Source of the DNA: Ancylobacter lacus
GTDB lineage: Bacteria > Pseudomonadota > Alphaproteobacteria > Rhizobiales > Xanthobacteraceae
Reading direction: 5' to 3'
DNA length: 64,000 bases
Assembly (NCBI RefSeq): GCF_018390635.1
Contig: NZ_JAHBGE010000044.1
Span: 374,769 to 438,768, forward strand
Part shown: positions 15,947 through 25,758 of the stretch, piece after piece
Layout: each line of letters opens with the position of its first letter
Position numbering within the stretch: the stretch's first letter is position 1
Notes under the pieces: model-generated
Told to the model about the DNA's origin: nothing
The model's database searches: none
What the model saw: the letters and a program-made list of their open reading frames with translations, nothing else
Position numbers and translations under genes: made by a program

Positions 15947-17935
15947 ATGATCCCCGAGACCGGCCATTACGCCCTCGTCCTCGCGCTCGCCGTGGCGCTG
16001 CTGCAGACCGTGCTGCCGATCTGGGGCGCGCGGGCCAACGACGCGGCGCTGATGCGGGTGGGTCCCACCCTCGCGGTGGCCTTCGCCGGTTTCGTCAGCC
16101 TGTCCTTCGCCGCGCTGGTGGCGGCCTATGTGCAGTCCGACTTCTCGGTGCTGAACGTCTACCAGAACTCCCACTCCGACATGCCGCTGCTCTACAAGGT
16201 CACCAGCACCTGGGGGAACCATGAGGGCTCGATGCTGCTCTGGGTGCTGGTGCTGGCGCTGTTCGGGGCGATGGTGGCGCTGTTCGGCACCAATCTGCCG
16301 GCCCGGCTGAAGGCCAATGTGCTGGGCGTGCAGGGCTCGATCGGGGTCGCCTTCCTGCTGTTCATCCTCTTGACCTCGAACCCCTTCCTGCGGGTGAGCC
16401 CGGCGCCGGTGGAGGGGCAGGACCTCAACCCGATCCTGCAGGACATCGGCCTCGCGGTTCACCCGCCGCTGCTCTATCTCGGCTATGTCGGCTTCTCCAT
16501 CACCTTCGCCTTCGCCGTCGCGGCGCTGCTGGACGGGCGCATCGACGCCGCCTGGGCGCGCTGGGTGCGGCCCTGGGCGCTGGCGGCCTGGGCCTTCCTC
16601 ACCGTCGGCATCGCGATGGGCTCCTACTGGGCCTATTACGAGCTGGGCTGGGGCGGCTGGTGGTTCTGGGACCCGGTCGAGAACGCCTCGCTGATGCCCT
16701 GGTTCGCCGGCACCGCGCTGATCCATTCCGCCGTGGTGATGGAGAAGCGCGACGCGCTGAAGGTGTGGACGGTGCTGCTGGCGATCCTCGCCTTCTCGCT
16801 GTCGCTGCTCGGCACCTTCCTCGTGCGGTCGGGCGTGCTGACCTCGGTGCACGCCTTCGCCACCGATCCCCGCCGCGGAGTGTTCATCCTCGCCATTCTG
16901 GTCGCCTTCATCGGCGGCTCGCTGTTCCTGTTCGCGCTGCGCGCGCCGCTGCTGCGGCAGGGCGGCATCTTCGCCCCGGTCTCGCGCGAGGGGGCGCTGG
17001 TGCTCAACAACCTGCTGCTCACCGCGGCGGCGGCGGCGGTGTTCGTCGGCACGCTCTACCCGCTGGCGCTGGAGGCGTGGAACGGCGCCAAGATCACCGT
17101 GGGGCCGCCCTATTTCAACCTCACGGTCGGCGCCCTGATGCTCCCGGTGGTCGCCGTCATGCCGTTCGGCCCGCTGCTGGCGTGGAAGCGCGGCGACATC
17201 GCCGGCGTCGCCCAGCGGCTGATGCTGGCCTGTGGCCTCGCCATCGTGATCGGGCTGGGCGTCGCCTATGCCGAACATGGCGGGCCGGCGCTGGCGCCGG
17301 TCGGGGTGGGGCTCGCCGCCTTCGTCATGCTGGGGGCGGTGGCCGATCTCGCCGAGCGGGCCGGGGTCGGCCGCGTGCCGGCGGCAACCGCCTGGGCGCG
17401 GCTGCGCGGGCTGCCGCGCGCGGCCTTCGGCACCGCGCTCGCCCATGCCGGCATCGGCATCTGCCTGCTCGGCATCGTCGCGGAGACGAGCTGGAGCTCG
17501 GAGCGCATCGCCGGCATCCAGCCGGGCGGCACCATCTCGGTCGGCCGCTACGAGCTGACGCTGGAGCGGATGGAGCCGCGCACCGGCCCGAATTACCGCG
17601 ACGTGGCGGGCGTCTTCCGCATCCGCGAGGGCGGGGTCGAGCGCGGGACCGTCACCTCCTCCAAGCGCCTGTTCCTCGCCCGCAACATGCCGACCACCGA
17701 GGCGGGCATCCGCACCTTCGGCTTCGGCCAGCTCTATGTCAGCCTCGGCGATGAGCTCGCCAATGGCGGCATCGGCATCCGCGCCTACTGGAAGCCGCTG
17801 GTCACGCTGATCTGGCTCGGGGCGGTGGTCATGGCGCTGGGCGGCGTGCTCTCGCTCTCCGACCGCCGGCTGCGGGTGGGGGCGCCGCGACCGGCGAAGG
17901 CGCGTCGCGTGCCGGCCCCGAGCCCGGCGGAGTGA
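15947..17935 (+). CDS. ccmF: Haem lyase subunit CcmF
   Basis: CcmF (CycK) is the large polytopic membrane protein that attaches haem to apocytochrome c together with CcmH and CcmI. The 662-residue length is normal. The tryptophan-rich WWD signature is visible as [19 protein letters not shown] (around residues 236-254). Conserved histidines lie in [12 protein letters not shown], in [14 protein letters not shown] and after [15 protein letters not shown]. About 14-15 membrane helices can be drawn. The start follows a GAGGCGAA purine stretch. ccmH follows after seven bases. Its presence shows that the organism makes c-type cytochromes, which fits periplasmic C1 or respiratory electron transfer. 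Confidence 0.95.
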   Translation: MIPETGHYALVLALAVALLQTVLPIWGARANDAALMRVGPTLAVAFAGFVSLSFAALVAAYVQSDFSVLNVYQNSHSDMPLLYKVTSTWGNHEGSMLLWVLVLALFGAMVALFGTNLPARLKANVLGVQGSIGVAFLLFILLTSNPFLRVSPAPVEGQDLNPILQDIGLAVHPPLLYLGYVGFSITFAFAVAALLDGRIDAAWARWVRPWALAAWAFLTVGIAMGSYWAYYELGWGGWWFWDPVENASLMPWFAGTALIHSAVVMEKRDALKVWTVLLAILAFSLSLLGTFLVRSGVLTSVHAFATDPRRGVFILAILVAFIGGSLFLFALRAPLLRQGGIFAPVSREGALVLNNLLLTAAAAAVFVGTLYPLALEAWNGAKITVGPPYFNLTVGALMLPVVAVMPFGPLLAWKRGDIAGVAQRLMLACGLAIVIGLGVAYAEHGGPALAPVGVGLAAFVMLGAVADLAERAGVGRVPAATAWARLRGLPRAAFGTALAHAGIGICLLGIVAETSWSSERIAGIQPGGTISVGRYELTLERMEPRTGPNYRDVAGVFRIREGGVERGTVTSSKRLFLARNMPTTEAGIRTFGFGQLYVSLGDELANGGIGIRAYWKPLVTLIWLGAVVMALGGVLSLSDRRLRVGAPRPAKARRVPAPSPAE

Positions 17936-17942
17936 GGCGGCC

Positions 17943-18497
17943 ATGCGCATGATGCCCCATCGCCGCGGCCTGCTCCGCCGTCTCGCTTTGCTGGCGTGGC
18001 TGGCGGGCGTCGGCCTGTCCGCCGTGCCGCCCGCCCTTGCGGTGCAGCCCGACGAGGTCCTCGCCGACCCGGCGCTGGAAGCGCGCGCGCGCGTGCTCTC
18101 GAAAGAGCTGCGCTGCATGGTGTGCCAGAACCAGTCGATCGACGATTCCGACGCCCCGCTCGCCCGCGATCTCCGGGTGCTGGTGCGGGAGCGGCTGAAG
18201 GCCGGCGACAGCGACCAGCAGGTGCTGGACTATCTGGTCGACCGCTATGGCGAGTTCGTGCTGATGCGGCCCACCCTGCACGGCGCCAACGTCGTGCTGT
18301 GGATCGCCCCCTTCCTCGTGCTGGCGGCGGGCGGCATCGGCATCATCGTTCTGGCCCGGCGGCGGATGCCCTCGGCCACCGTGCCGCTGAGCGGGGAAGA
18401 AGAGGCGCGCCTGCGCGCCCTCGTGGCGTCGGACGCCGCCGCGGGCGCTCCTGATTCCGAGCCGACCGAACCGGCGCGCGACCTTACAAAAGTTTAA
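17943..18497 (+). CDS. ccmH: Cytochrome c maturation protein CcmH
   Basis: CcmH (CycL) is the membrane-anchored thioredoxin-like reductant that reduces the CXXCH motif of apocytochrome c before haem attachment. The 184-residue protein has a cleavable signal (about 1-33, ending near PALA), then the redox pair C58 and C61 in the conserved [12 protein letters not shown] motif. The helical domain continues with [32 protein letters not shown] single membrane helix (about 118-140) and a cytoplasmic tail end the protein. It lacks the extra TPR half of E. coli CcmH, as is normal when CcmI is separate. It is the last gene of the ccm operon; degP begins 95 bases further on. Confidence 0.95.
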   Translation: MRMMPHRRGLLRRLALLAWLAGVGLSAVPPALAVQPDEVLADPALEARARVLSKELRCMVCQNQSIDDSDAPLARDLRVLVRERLKAGDSDQQVLDYLVDRYGEFVLMRPTLHGANVVLWIAPFLVLAAGGIGIIVLARRRMPSATVPLSGEEEARLRALVASDAAAGAPDSEPTEPARDLTKV

Positions 18498-18592
18498 CCC
18501 CCCCGCCAGACTGCGTTAAGGCGCGCCTCCCTAGTGTCCTCGTCAACGCTGCTTGAAACCGATGGCAGCCAGTGACCAACGAGGACCACCCC

Positions 18593-20164
18593 ATGCCGCG
18601 CAACGCCACTTCGCAGACCCCCGCGACCGAGACCTCCTCCACGCTGCGTCGCAGCCGCAACCGGCTCTTGGCCGGTGTCTTCACCCTGGCCCTCGCCGGC
18701 GGCGCGGTCGGCGCCCTGGTCCTGCCCGAAGCCATCACCCCGGCGCTCGCCCAGATCACCACCAGCCAGCCGACCGGCACCTTCTCCTTCGCCGACATCG
18801 TCGAGAAGGTTTCGCCCGCGGTGGTCAGCGTGAAGGTGAAGAAGGACGAGCCGGAGCAGATGGCCTCGAATGACGACGAGGCCGGCCCGCAGAACGTGCC
18901 CCCGCAGATCGAGCGCTTCATGCGCCGCTTCGGCTTCGGCCCCGGCGGCCCCGGCGCGCCCGGCGGCGAGCGTGGCCCGCGCGGCGGCCATGGCCGTGTC
19001 GTCGGCCAGGGCTCGGGCTTCTTCATCTCGGCCGACGGCTATGTCGTGACCAACAACCACGTGGTCGACAACGCCTCCGAGGTCGACATCACCACCACCG
19101 ACGGCAAGACCTACACCGCCAAGGTGGTGGGCACCGATCCGCGCACCGACGTCGCCCTGCTGAAGGTGGACGGCAAGGCGGACTTCCCGTGGGTGAAGCT
19201 CGCTTCCTCCGCCCCCCGCGTCGGCGACTGGGTGGTCGCGGTCGGCAATCCCTTCGGCCTCGGCGGCACCGTCACCGCGGGCATCGTCTCCGCCCGTGGC
19301 CGCGACATCGGCTCGGGCCCCTATGACGACTTCCTGCAGATCGACGCCCCGATCAACCGCGGCAATTCCGGTGGCCCGACCTTCGGCCTCAATGGCGAGG
19401 TCATCGGCGTGAACACCGCCATCGTCTCGCCCTCGGGCGGCAATGTCGGCATCGCCTTCGCCATCCCCTCCGAGACCGTCTCGCAGGTGGTCGACGCGCT
19501 GAAGTCCGGTGGATCGGTGGCCCGCGGCTATGTCGGGGTACAGATCCAGCCGGTCAGCGACGAGGTCGCCGAGGCTCTCGGCATCAACGACGCCCGCGGC
19601 GCTCTGGTGGCCCAGGTCCAGCCCGGCACCCCGGGCGACAAGGCCGGCCTCAAGGCGGGCGACGTCGTGACCGCCATCGACGGCGACGCGGTGAAGGACG
19701 CCCGCGAGATGTCGCGGAAGATCGCGCAGAAGAAGCCGGGCACCACGGTGCAGCTCAGCGTGCTGCGCGACGGCAAGCCGACCACCGTGGCGGTGACGCT
19801 GGAGCAGCTGCCGACCGATGTCGCCTCCAACGAGGGTGGCGAGCGCGGCGGCGCCGAGCAGAAGGCCGACCGCGACGTGCCGCGCCTCGGCCTCTCGCTG
19901 GCGCCCGCCAAGGGTGTCGCCGGCGCCGGCAATGAGGGCGTGGTCGTCACCCAGGTCGATCCCGACGGCCCGGCCGCCGATCGCGGCCTGAAGGAAGGCG
20001 ACGTGATCCTCGACGTCGCCGGCAAGCCGGTCTCGACCCCCGCCGACGTCCGCGCCGGCCTCGCCGAGGCCCGCAAGGAGAACCGCAAGGCGGTGCTGAT
20101 GCGGGTGAAGTCCGACCAGGGCACGCGCTTCGTCGCGATCTCGCTCGGCAAGTCGAACGGCTGA
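18593..20164 (+). CDS. degP: DegP/DO-family periplasmic serine protease
   Basis: This 523-residue HtrA protease degrades or refolds damaged periplasmic proteins. A basic N-terminus and hydrophobic signal (about 24-50) precede a chymotrypsin-like domain with catalytic triad H156 (TNNHVVD), D186 (RTDVALLKV) and S259 (RGNSGGP). A glycine-rich LA-loop region (about 105-130) comes before it. Two PDZ domains follow (about 300-400 and 425-520), each with the carboxylate-binding and DVVTAIDGD / DVILDVAGK type motifs. The ATG at 18593 is preferred because GAGGA lies seven bases upstream; an earlier GTG at 18572 lacks such a site. The ccmIEFH-degP order is conserved in rhizobia, which suggests a link to envelope protein quality control. 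Confidence 0.93.
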   Translation: MPRNATSQTPATETSSTLRRSRNRLLAGVFTLALAGGAVGALVLPEAITPALAQITTSQPTGTFSFADIVEKVSPAVVSVKVKKDEPEQMASNDDEAGPQNVPPQIERFMRRFGFGPGGPGAPGGERGPRGGHGRVVGQGSGFFISADGYVVTNNHVVDNASEVDITTTDGKTYTAKVVGTDPRTDVALLKVDGKADFPWVKLASSAPRVGDWVVAVGNPFGLGGTVTAGIVSARGRDIGSGPYDDFLQIDAPINRGNSGGPTFGLNGEVIGVNTAIVSPSGGNVGIAFAIPSETVSQVVDALKSGGSVARGYVGVQIQPVSDEVAEALGINDARGALVAQVQPGTPGDKAGLKAGDVVTAIDGDAVKDAREMSRKIAQKKPGTTVQLSVLRDGKPTTVAVTLEQLPTDVASNEGGERGGAEQKADRDVPRLGLSLAPAKGVAGAGNEGVVVTQVDPDGPAADRGLKEGDVILDVAGKPVSTPADVRAGLAEARKENRKAVLMRVKSDQGTRFVAISLGKSNG

Positions 20165-20558
20165 TCCCGGCCTCGGTGGCCGACCTCCGGCCCTGTCCTC
20201 CCGGCCGCCGCTTCCCCCGGCGGCGGCCGGCCCCCGCCGACCGGATTCCCCCTCCGGTCGGCCCTGATCCTCGGGCTGCGGCTTTGCCCCTTGCCTGCAG
20301 CCCGTCGGTCGGTTCCGGCCGCTCCCTGTCCCGTCGCCCCCAGAAGGCTGCGGTCGGTCCGATGGCGCGCGGGGAGTCCCTCAGGGGCTCCCCGTGCCGC
20401 TGTTGAAAACCCCAGCGCGGGTCGTTCCGCCCCCGATAGGCGGCCCGGCGAAAATGGCGTACATGGTCATGACCCAGGAACCCGCCTTTTCGACCCTCAC
20501 CCTCGACGATCTCGCGTTCGGGCGTGGCGGTGTAAAACGGAACGCCGAAGAAGACATC
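20165..20558. repeat. Intergenic region with three consecutive hairpins
   Basis: This 394-base gap after degP contains no gene I can support. It holds CCGGCCGCCG/CGGCGGCCGG (20201-20210 with 20221-20230) and GCCGACCGGA/TCCGGTCGGC (20236-20245 with 20253-20262), both perfect. A third, GGGGAGTCCC/GGGGCTCCCC (20371-20380 with 20384-20393), has one G-T pair. The first two have loops that contain TTCCCCC. None is followed by a T-run, so they may be REP-like elements or mRNA-stabilising structures and not intrinsic terminators. The last 100 bases lead to the next regulator gene. Confidence 0.6.
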
Positions 20559-21239
20559 ATGCGCCTGCTCGTCGTCGAGGATGACCGCGCCGCTGCCGAT
20601 TACCTGCGCAAGGCCTTCCGCGAGGCCGGCTACGTCGTCGATCACGCGGCGGACGGCGACGAGGGCCTGACGCTGGCGCTGGGTGGCGGCTACGACGCGC
20701 TCATCGTCGACCGCATGCTGCCCCGCCGCGACGGCCTCGCGCTGATCGCCGAGCTGCGGGCGCGCGGCGACAAGACCCCGACCATCATCCTTTCCGCGCT
20801 CGGCCAGGTCGACGACCGGGTGACCGGGCTGCGGGCCGGCGGCGACGATTACCTGCCGAAGCCCTATGCCTTTTCCGAGCTGCTGGCCCGGGTCGAGGCG
20901 CTGGTGCGGCGCGGCGGCCCGCAGGCCACCGACACGCTGTACCGGGTCGGCGATCTCGAACTCGACCGTCTCGCCCACCGCGTCACCCGCGCCGGGCAGG
21001 AGATCGTGCTTCAGCCTCGGGAATTCCGCCTGCTGGAATATCTCATGCGCCATGCGGGGCAGGTGGTGACCCGCACCATGCTGCTGGAGAATGTGTGGGA
21101 CTATCATTTCGACCCGCAGACCAACGTGATCGACGTCCACGTCTCGCGGCTGCGCTCCAAGATCGACAAGGGTTTCGAGCCCCCGCTGCTCCATACGGTG
21201 CGCGGCGCCGGGTATGTCATCCGTGACGGCGCTCGGTAG
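20559..21239 (+). CDS. OmpR-family response regulator
   Basis: This 226-residue regulator has a receiver domain with E7-D8-D9, phospho-acceptor D51 (LIVDRMLP), conserved Ser in IILSALGQ and Lys in LPKPYAFSELLARVEAL. An OmpR-type winged helix follows (LQPREFRLLEYLMRHAGQVVTR, then HTVRGAGYVIRD). The ATG at 20559 begins the domain and follows a GAAGAAG site. A longer in-frame version from 20394 would add a low-conservation 55-residue tail and is rejected. The kinase gene overlaps its end. In rhizobial genomes a regulator-kinase pair of this kind sits between degP and glnE, and this gene matches that position. Its targets are unknown; an envelope-stress role is a reasonable inference. Confidence 0.85.
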   Translation: MRLLVVEDDRAAADYLRKAFREAGYVVDHAADGDEGLTLALGGGYDALIVDRMLPRRDGLALIAELRARGDKTPTIILSALGQVDDRVTGLRAGGDDYLPKPYAFSELLARVEALVRRGGPQATDTLYRVGDLELDRLAHRVTRAGQEIVLQPREFRLLEYLMRHAGQVVTRTMLLENVWDYHFDPQTNVIDVHVSRLRSKIDKGFEPPLLHTVRGAGYVIRDGAR

Positions 21240-22623
21240 GCTGCTGCGGACCACCGCGTTCAAGCTGATCGCGGCCTATCTCGTCGCCTTCGCCATCTTC
21301 GCGGCGTCGGTCATCGCCTATCTCGGCTGGCACACCCAGCGCCTCGTCATCAGCCAGGCCACCGAGGCGATCGAGAACGAGGCGCAGATCCTCGCGGAAC
21401 AGTACCGCGTCGGCGGCATCAACCGGCTGGCGAGCATCGTCGGCCGCCGCTCCCGCCAGCCGGGCGCCGGGCTCTATCTCCTCACCACCTTCACCGGCGA
21501 GAACCTCGCCGGCAACGTGCTGAACCTGCCGCTGAGCTTCATGGACAGCGAGGGCTGGAAGGAGATCGACTATGTCCGCTCGGAGGAATCGGGCGGGCAC
21601 ACCAGCCGGGCGCTGGTGAAGGTCGTCTTCCTTCCCGGCGAGTTCCGCCTCCTGATCGGGCGGGACGTGGTCGAGCGCGAGGAACTGCGCCGCATCATCA
21701 TCCGTCCGGCGCTGTGGGGCCTCGTCGTGCTGGTGCTGATGGGGGTCGCGGGCGGGCTGTTCGTCACCCGCCGGGTGCTGAAGCGCATCGACCAGATGAC
21801 GGCGACCTCCGAGACCATCATGACCGGCGATCTCTCCGGCCGGCTCGCCGTGGCGGGGACCGGCGACGAGTTCGACCGCCTCGCCCTCAGCCTCAACGCC
21901 ATGCTGGAGCGCATCGAGGCGCTGATGGCGGGGTTGAAGCAGGTGACGGACAATGTCGCCCACGACCTCAAGACCCCACTGACGCGGCTGCGCAACCGCG
22001 CCGAGGATGCCCTGCGGACCGCCACAACCGATGCCCAGTGGCGCGCCGCCACCGAGCAGACCATCGAGGAGTCCGACAACCTGATCCGCATCTTCAACGC
22101 GCTGCTGATGATCGCGCGGGCGGAGGCGGGGCAGGCCCGGGCGGGCATGGTGCCGTTCGACCTCGCGGAGACGGCCTCCAGCGTCGCCGAGCTGTACGAG
22201 CCGCTGGCGGAGGAGAAGGGGCTCGGCTTCGTGGTCGAGGCCGAGGGGCCGCTGATGGTGCGCGGCGTGCGCGAGCTGATCGGCCAGGCGCTCTCCAATC
22301 TCGTCGACAACGCCATCAAGTACTGCTGTCCCGATACGCCCGATGGCGTTTCGCGCACCGTTCGGGTGGTGGCGGAGCGGGTGGGCGAACAGGCCCGCAT
22401 CGTCGTCGCCGACCAGGGTGCCGGCATTCCCGAGGCGGACCGGGTCCGGGTGCTGGAGCGCTTCGTGCGGCTGGAGGCGAGCCGTTCGCGCCCGGGCTCC
22501 GGCCTCGGCCTGTCGCTGGTGGCGGCGGTGGTGCACCTCCATGGCGGCAGCATCGTCCTTGAGGACAATGCGCCGGGACTGCGCGTCGTGATCCTCCTGC
22601 CGTTGGAGAACCCTGCCGGGTGA
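21214..22623 (+). CDS. Sensor histidine kinase
   Basis: This 469-residue kinase is the partner of the overlapping regulator gene. Transmembrane helix 1 (about 17-37), a periplasmic region of about 125 residues and transmembrane helix 2 (about 165-187) are followed by a HAMP domain. The phospho-acceptor is H250 in DNVAHDLKTPLTRLRNR, followed by N (NLVDNAIKY), G1 (VADQGAGIPE) and G2 (SGLGLSLVAAVVHLHGG) boxes. The start is uncertain: ATG 21214 overlaps the regulator by 26 bases, and GTG 21223 by 17. An AT-rich inverted repeat follows shortly after the stop. The signal is unknown. Confidence 0.85.
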   Translation: MSSVTALGRLLRTTAFKLIAAYLVAFAIFAASVIAYLGWHTQRLVISQATEAIENEAQILAEQYRVGGINRLASIVGRRSRQPGAGLYLLTTFTGENLAGNVLNLPLSFMDSEGWKEIDYVRSEESGGHTSRALVKVVFLPGEFRLLIGRDVVEREELRRIIIRPALWGLVVLVLMGVAGGLFVTRRVLKRIDQMTATSETIMTGDLSGRLAVAGTGDEFDRLALSLNAMLERIEALMAGLKQVTDNVAHDLKTPLTRLRNRAEDALRTATTDAQWRAATEQTIEESDNLIRIFNALLMIARAEAGQARAGMVPFDLAETASSVAELYEPLAEEKGLGFVVEAEGPLMVRGVRELIGQALSNLVDNAIKYCCPDTPDGVSRTVRVVAERVGEQARIVVADQGAGIPEADRVRVLERFVRLEASRSRPGSGLGLSLVAAVVHLHGGSIVLEDNAPGLRVVILLPLENPAG

Positions 22624-22652
22624 ACCGATCCGCGCTGCCCATCGTTTGCGAG

Positions 22653-22684
22653 ATAAGGCACAGTTTTTAAGCAATGTGCCTTAT
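22653..22684. promoter_or_regulatory. AT-rich perfect inverted repeat before glnE
   Basis: ATAAGGCACA (22653-22662) and TGTGCCTTAT (22675-22684) form a perfect 10-bp inverted repeat around the 12-base spacer GTTTTTAAGCAA, followed by TATTGTAAC. The stretch is far more AT-rich than anything nearby. It lies 30 bases after the kinase stop and 28 bases before the glnE ATG. It could terminate the two-component operon or act as an operator for glnE. Confidence 0.6.
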
Positions 22685-22711
22685 TATTGTAACATGAGGC
22701 GAGGGGAATCG

Positions 22712-25700
22712 ATGGCAGAGCGGCGGCGATCCGGGACGGCAGAGGCACGGAAGCGGGATGGCGCGGCGCCTTCGGCGACGGCCGGGGACGCTTCCGGGGT
22801 GCCGGCCTCCGGCTCGCTCGCCGCCCGGGTGAGGCAAGCCCCGGCCGTGCTTCATCCCCGGCAGGCGGCCCGGCTGCTGAAGGACGCCCTGGCCGGCGGC
22901 GACACCGCCACCCGTGCCGGGTTCGCCGCCCTGTTCAGGGCCACCCCGCCGGTGCGGCGCCTGCTGGAAGGCGTCGCCGAGAATGCCCCGTTCCTGACCG
23001 ACCTGATCCGCCTCGACCCGGCTCGGCTGCTCCGCGTGCTGGGCGACGAGCCAAGCGCCGTCCTCGCCGCCGCCCGCGACGTGGCGCGACGGCGGGTGGA
23101 GGAGGCCGCGGATGAGGAGACGGTGATGCGGGCCCTGCGCGCGCTGCGCGCGGAAACCGCGCTCACCGTGGCGCTGGCCGACATTGGCGGGGTGTTCAAC
23201 CTCGAGGCGGTCACCGGCGCGCTCACCGCAAGTGCCGATCTCGCCGTTTCCGCGGCGGTCGCCTATCTGCTGCGGCAGGCGCGGGCGGCGGGCACCCTGC
23301 GGCCCGATGGCGAAGACGCCGGCTATGTCGTGCTTGCCATGGGCAAGCATGGCGCCGGCGAACTCAACTATTCCTCCGACATAGACCTGATCGTGCTCTA
23401 CGACGCCGAGCGGGCGCCGCTCGCCGAGGGGGCGGAGGCCGCGCCCTTCTTCGTGCGGCTCACCCGCCAGCTCGTGAAGCTGCTGCAGGAGCGCACCGCC
23501 GACGGCTATGTCGCCCGGGTGGACCTCCGGCTGCGGCCGGACCCCGCCTCCACCCAGATCGCGCTCTCCACCGAGGCGGCGCTGGACTATTACGAACGCG
23601 AGGGCGCGACCTGGGAGCGCGCGGCCTACATCAAGGCCCGGCCCGTCGCCGGAGACCTCGCGCTGGGCCACCAGTTCCTGCGGCGGCTTGCCCCCTTTGT
23701 CTGGCGCCGCTCGCTGGATTACGCCGCGCTGGCGGATGTCCACGCGATGAAGCAGGAGATCCACGCCTTTCGCGGCCATGCCTCCATCGCGGTGGAAGGC
23801 CACAATGTGAAGCTCGGGCGCGGCGGCATCCGCGAAATCGAGTTTTTCGCCCAGACCCAGCAGCTGATCGCCGGCGGCCGCGAGCCGCGCCTGCGCACGC
23901 CGCAGACGCTCGAGGCGCTGGCCCTGCTCGCCGGGGCCGGCTGGATCGGCGCGGCGGCCCGGGACGAGCTGACGGAGGCCTATCGCTACCTGCGCCGCGT
24001 CGAGCATCGGCTGCAGATGGTGGCGGATGCGCAGACCCATGCGCTGCCGGAGGAGGGCGAGGCTCTGGAGCGGTTCGTCCGCTTCATGGGATATCCGGAC
24101 CTCGCCTCCTTCACCGCGGCCCTGATGCCGCATCTGTTGCGTGTGCAGGAGCACTATGCCGGCCTGTTCGAGGACGCCCCGCCCCGCGCGGCGGTGGAGG
24201 GGCGGCTGGAATTTCCCGCTGCCGCCGACGATCGCGAGACGCTCGCGACGCTGCACCGCCTCGGCTATGCCGAGCCGGTGGCGGCCAGCGCGCTGGTGCG
24301 CGGCTGGCTGGCGGGGCGCTACCACTCGCTGAAGACGCCGGCGGCGCGCGAGCATCTCGCCGGCCTCGTGCCGCTGCTGCTCGACGCCATCGCGCGCGGC
24401 GGCGACCCGGATGGCGCGCTGCGGGCGGCCGACCGCTTCTTCCAGGAGCTTCCCGAGGGACTGCGGCTGCTCTCGGCGCTGGTCCGCCATCCCGACCTCG
24501 TGCGTCTGCTCGCCACCATTCTCGGCACCGCCCCGCGGCTCGGCGAGATGCTGGCGCACCGCCCGAGCCTGATCGACGCGCTGCTCGATCCCGCCTTCTT
24601 CGGCGCCCTGCCGGATCGGCCGGCGCTGGAGGAGCGGCTGGCGCGGCTGCTCGCCGGGGCGGAGGACGAGGAGGACCTGCTCGACCGGGCCCGCCGCTTC
24701 CGGCAGGAGCACCATGTGCTGATCGGGGTGCGGATTCTCTCCGGCACCCTGCCGGCGGCGCAGGCCGGGGAAGCCTTCGCCCGCCTCGCCGACATCATCA
24801 TCCGCGGCCTCGGCGCCGCGGTGCGGGCCCGCTTCGAGGAGGCGCACGGCACCATCCGCGGCGCGGCGGTGGCGGTGCTGGCCATGGGCAAGCTCGGCGG
24901 GCGGGAGATGACCGCCGGCTCCGATCTCGACCTGATCGTGCTCTACGATTTCGACGAGGCCGCCCCGGAATCGAACGGCGCCCGCCCGCTCTACGGTGCC
25001 CAGTATTTCGCCCGGCTGACCCAGCGTCTCATCAGCGCGCTGAGCACGCCGACCAATGCCGGCCAGCTCTACGAGGTCGATCTGAGGCTGCGTCCTTCCG
25101 GGCGTTCCGGCCCGGTCGCGACCCGGCTGCCGGGCTTCGTCGCCTACCAGTCGCAGGAGGCCTGGACCTGGGAGCACATGGCGCTGACCCGGGCGCGGGT
25201 GGTGTGGGCACCGCCGGCCTTCCGCGCGGCGGTGGAGGCGGCGATCGCGCAGGTGCTGCGGCGCCGGCGCGATCCGGCGCGCCTTGCCGCCGACATTGTC
25301 GACATGCGCCGGGCCATCGCTGACGAAAAGGGCGAAGCCGAGCCGTGGGACCTGAAATACGCCGCGGGCGGGCTGATCGACGTCGAGTTCCTCGCCCAGT
25401 TCCTCGTGCTCGCCCATGCCGCCACCCATCCCGAGATCGTGGACACCTCGACCGCGCGGGTGATTGCCGCAGCGGCCCGCGTCGGGCTGCTGGATGCCCA
25501 TGACGGGCAGATGCTGGGCGATGCCTGCCGGCTGATGCACGACCTCACGCAGATCCTGCGCCTGTCCGTCTCCGGCCCGTTCGATCCCGCCGGGGCCAGC
25601 CCGGCCCTGCGCCGGCTTCTGGCGCGGGCGGGTGCGCTGCCGGATTTCGCGACGCTGGAGGCCCATCTGTTCGAAACCCAGCGGCAGGTGCGCGCGGTGT

Positions 25701-25753
25701 TCGAACGGCTGCTGATCGTGGACGCTCCCGTCCGCCGGCGGCGGCGGGCCTGA
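22712..25753 (+). CDS. glnE: Bifunctional glutamine synthetase adenylyltransferase/deadenylase
   Basis: GlnE adds AMP to glutamine synthetase when nitrogen is plentiful and removes it when nitrogen is short, under control of PII proteins. The 1013-residue protein has the two expected nucleotidyltransferase domains. The N-terminal one (deadenylase) has AMGKHGAGELNYSSDIDLIV and the C-terminal one (adenylylase) has AMGKLGGREMTAGSDLDLIV, each with the metal-binding DxD. Helical GlnE and regulatory regions lie between and after them. The ATG at 22712 is chosen because GAGGGG lies five bases upstream. An ATG at 22694 is an alternative. The end is five bases from the convergent kinase gene. All motifs are intact. 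Confidence 0.95.
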   Translation: MAERRRSGTAEARKRDGAAPSATAGDASGVPASGSLAARVRQAPAVLHPRQAARLLKDALAGGDTATRAGFAALFRATPPVRRLLEGVAENAPFLTDLIRLDPARLLRVLGDEPSAVLAAARDVARRRVEEAADEETVMRALRALRAETALTVALADIGGVFNLEAVTGALTASADLAVSAAVAYLLRQARAAGTLRPDGEDAGYVVLAMGKHGAGELNYSSDIDLIVLYDAERAPLAEGAEAAPFFVRLTRQLVKLLQERTADGYVARVDLRLRPDPASTQIALSTEAALDYYEREGATWERAAYIKARPVAGDLALGHQFLRRLAPFVWRRSLDYAALADVHAMKQEIHAFRGHASIAVEGHNVKLGRGGIREIEFFAQTQQLIAGGREPRLRTPQTLEALALLAGAGWIGAAARDELTEAYRYLRRVEHRLQMVADAQTHALPEEGEALERFVRFMGYPDLASFTAALMPHLLRVQEHYAGLFEDAPPRAAVEGRLEFPAAADDRETLATLHRLGYAEPVAASALVRGWLAGRYHSLKTPAAREHLAGLVPLLLDAIARGGDPDGALRAADRFFQELPEGLRLLSALVRHPDLVRLLATILGTAPRLGEMLAHRPSLIDALLDPAFFGALPDRPALEERLARLLAGAEDEEDLLDRARRFRQEHHVLIGVRILSGTLPAAQAGEAFARLADIIIRGLGAAVRARFEEAHGTIRGAAVAVLAMGKLGGREMTAGSDLDLIVLYDFDEAAPESNGARPLYGAQYFARLTQRLISALSTPTNAGQLYEVDLRLRPSGRSGPVATRLPGFVAYQSQEAWTWEHMALTRARVVWAPPAFRAAVEAAIAQVLRRRRDPARLAADIVDMRRAIADEKGEAEPWDLKYAAGGLIDVEFLAQFLVLAHAATHPEIVDTSTARVIAAAARVGLLDAHDGQMLGDACRLMHDLTQILRLSVSGPFDPAGASPALRRLLARAGALPDFATLEAHLFETQRQVRAVFERLLIVDAPVRRRRRA

Positions 25754-25758
25754 GCGGG

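Noticed and set aside
20394-20558. N-terminal extension of the second response regulator
   Set aside because: The receiver domain starts at the later ATG with a good ribosome-binding site; the extra 55 residues are not like any receiver.
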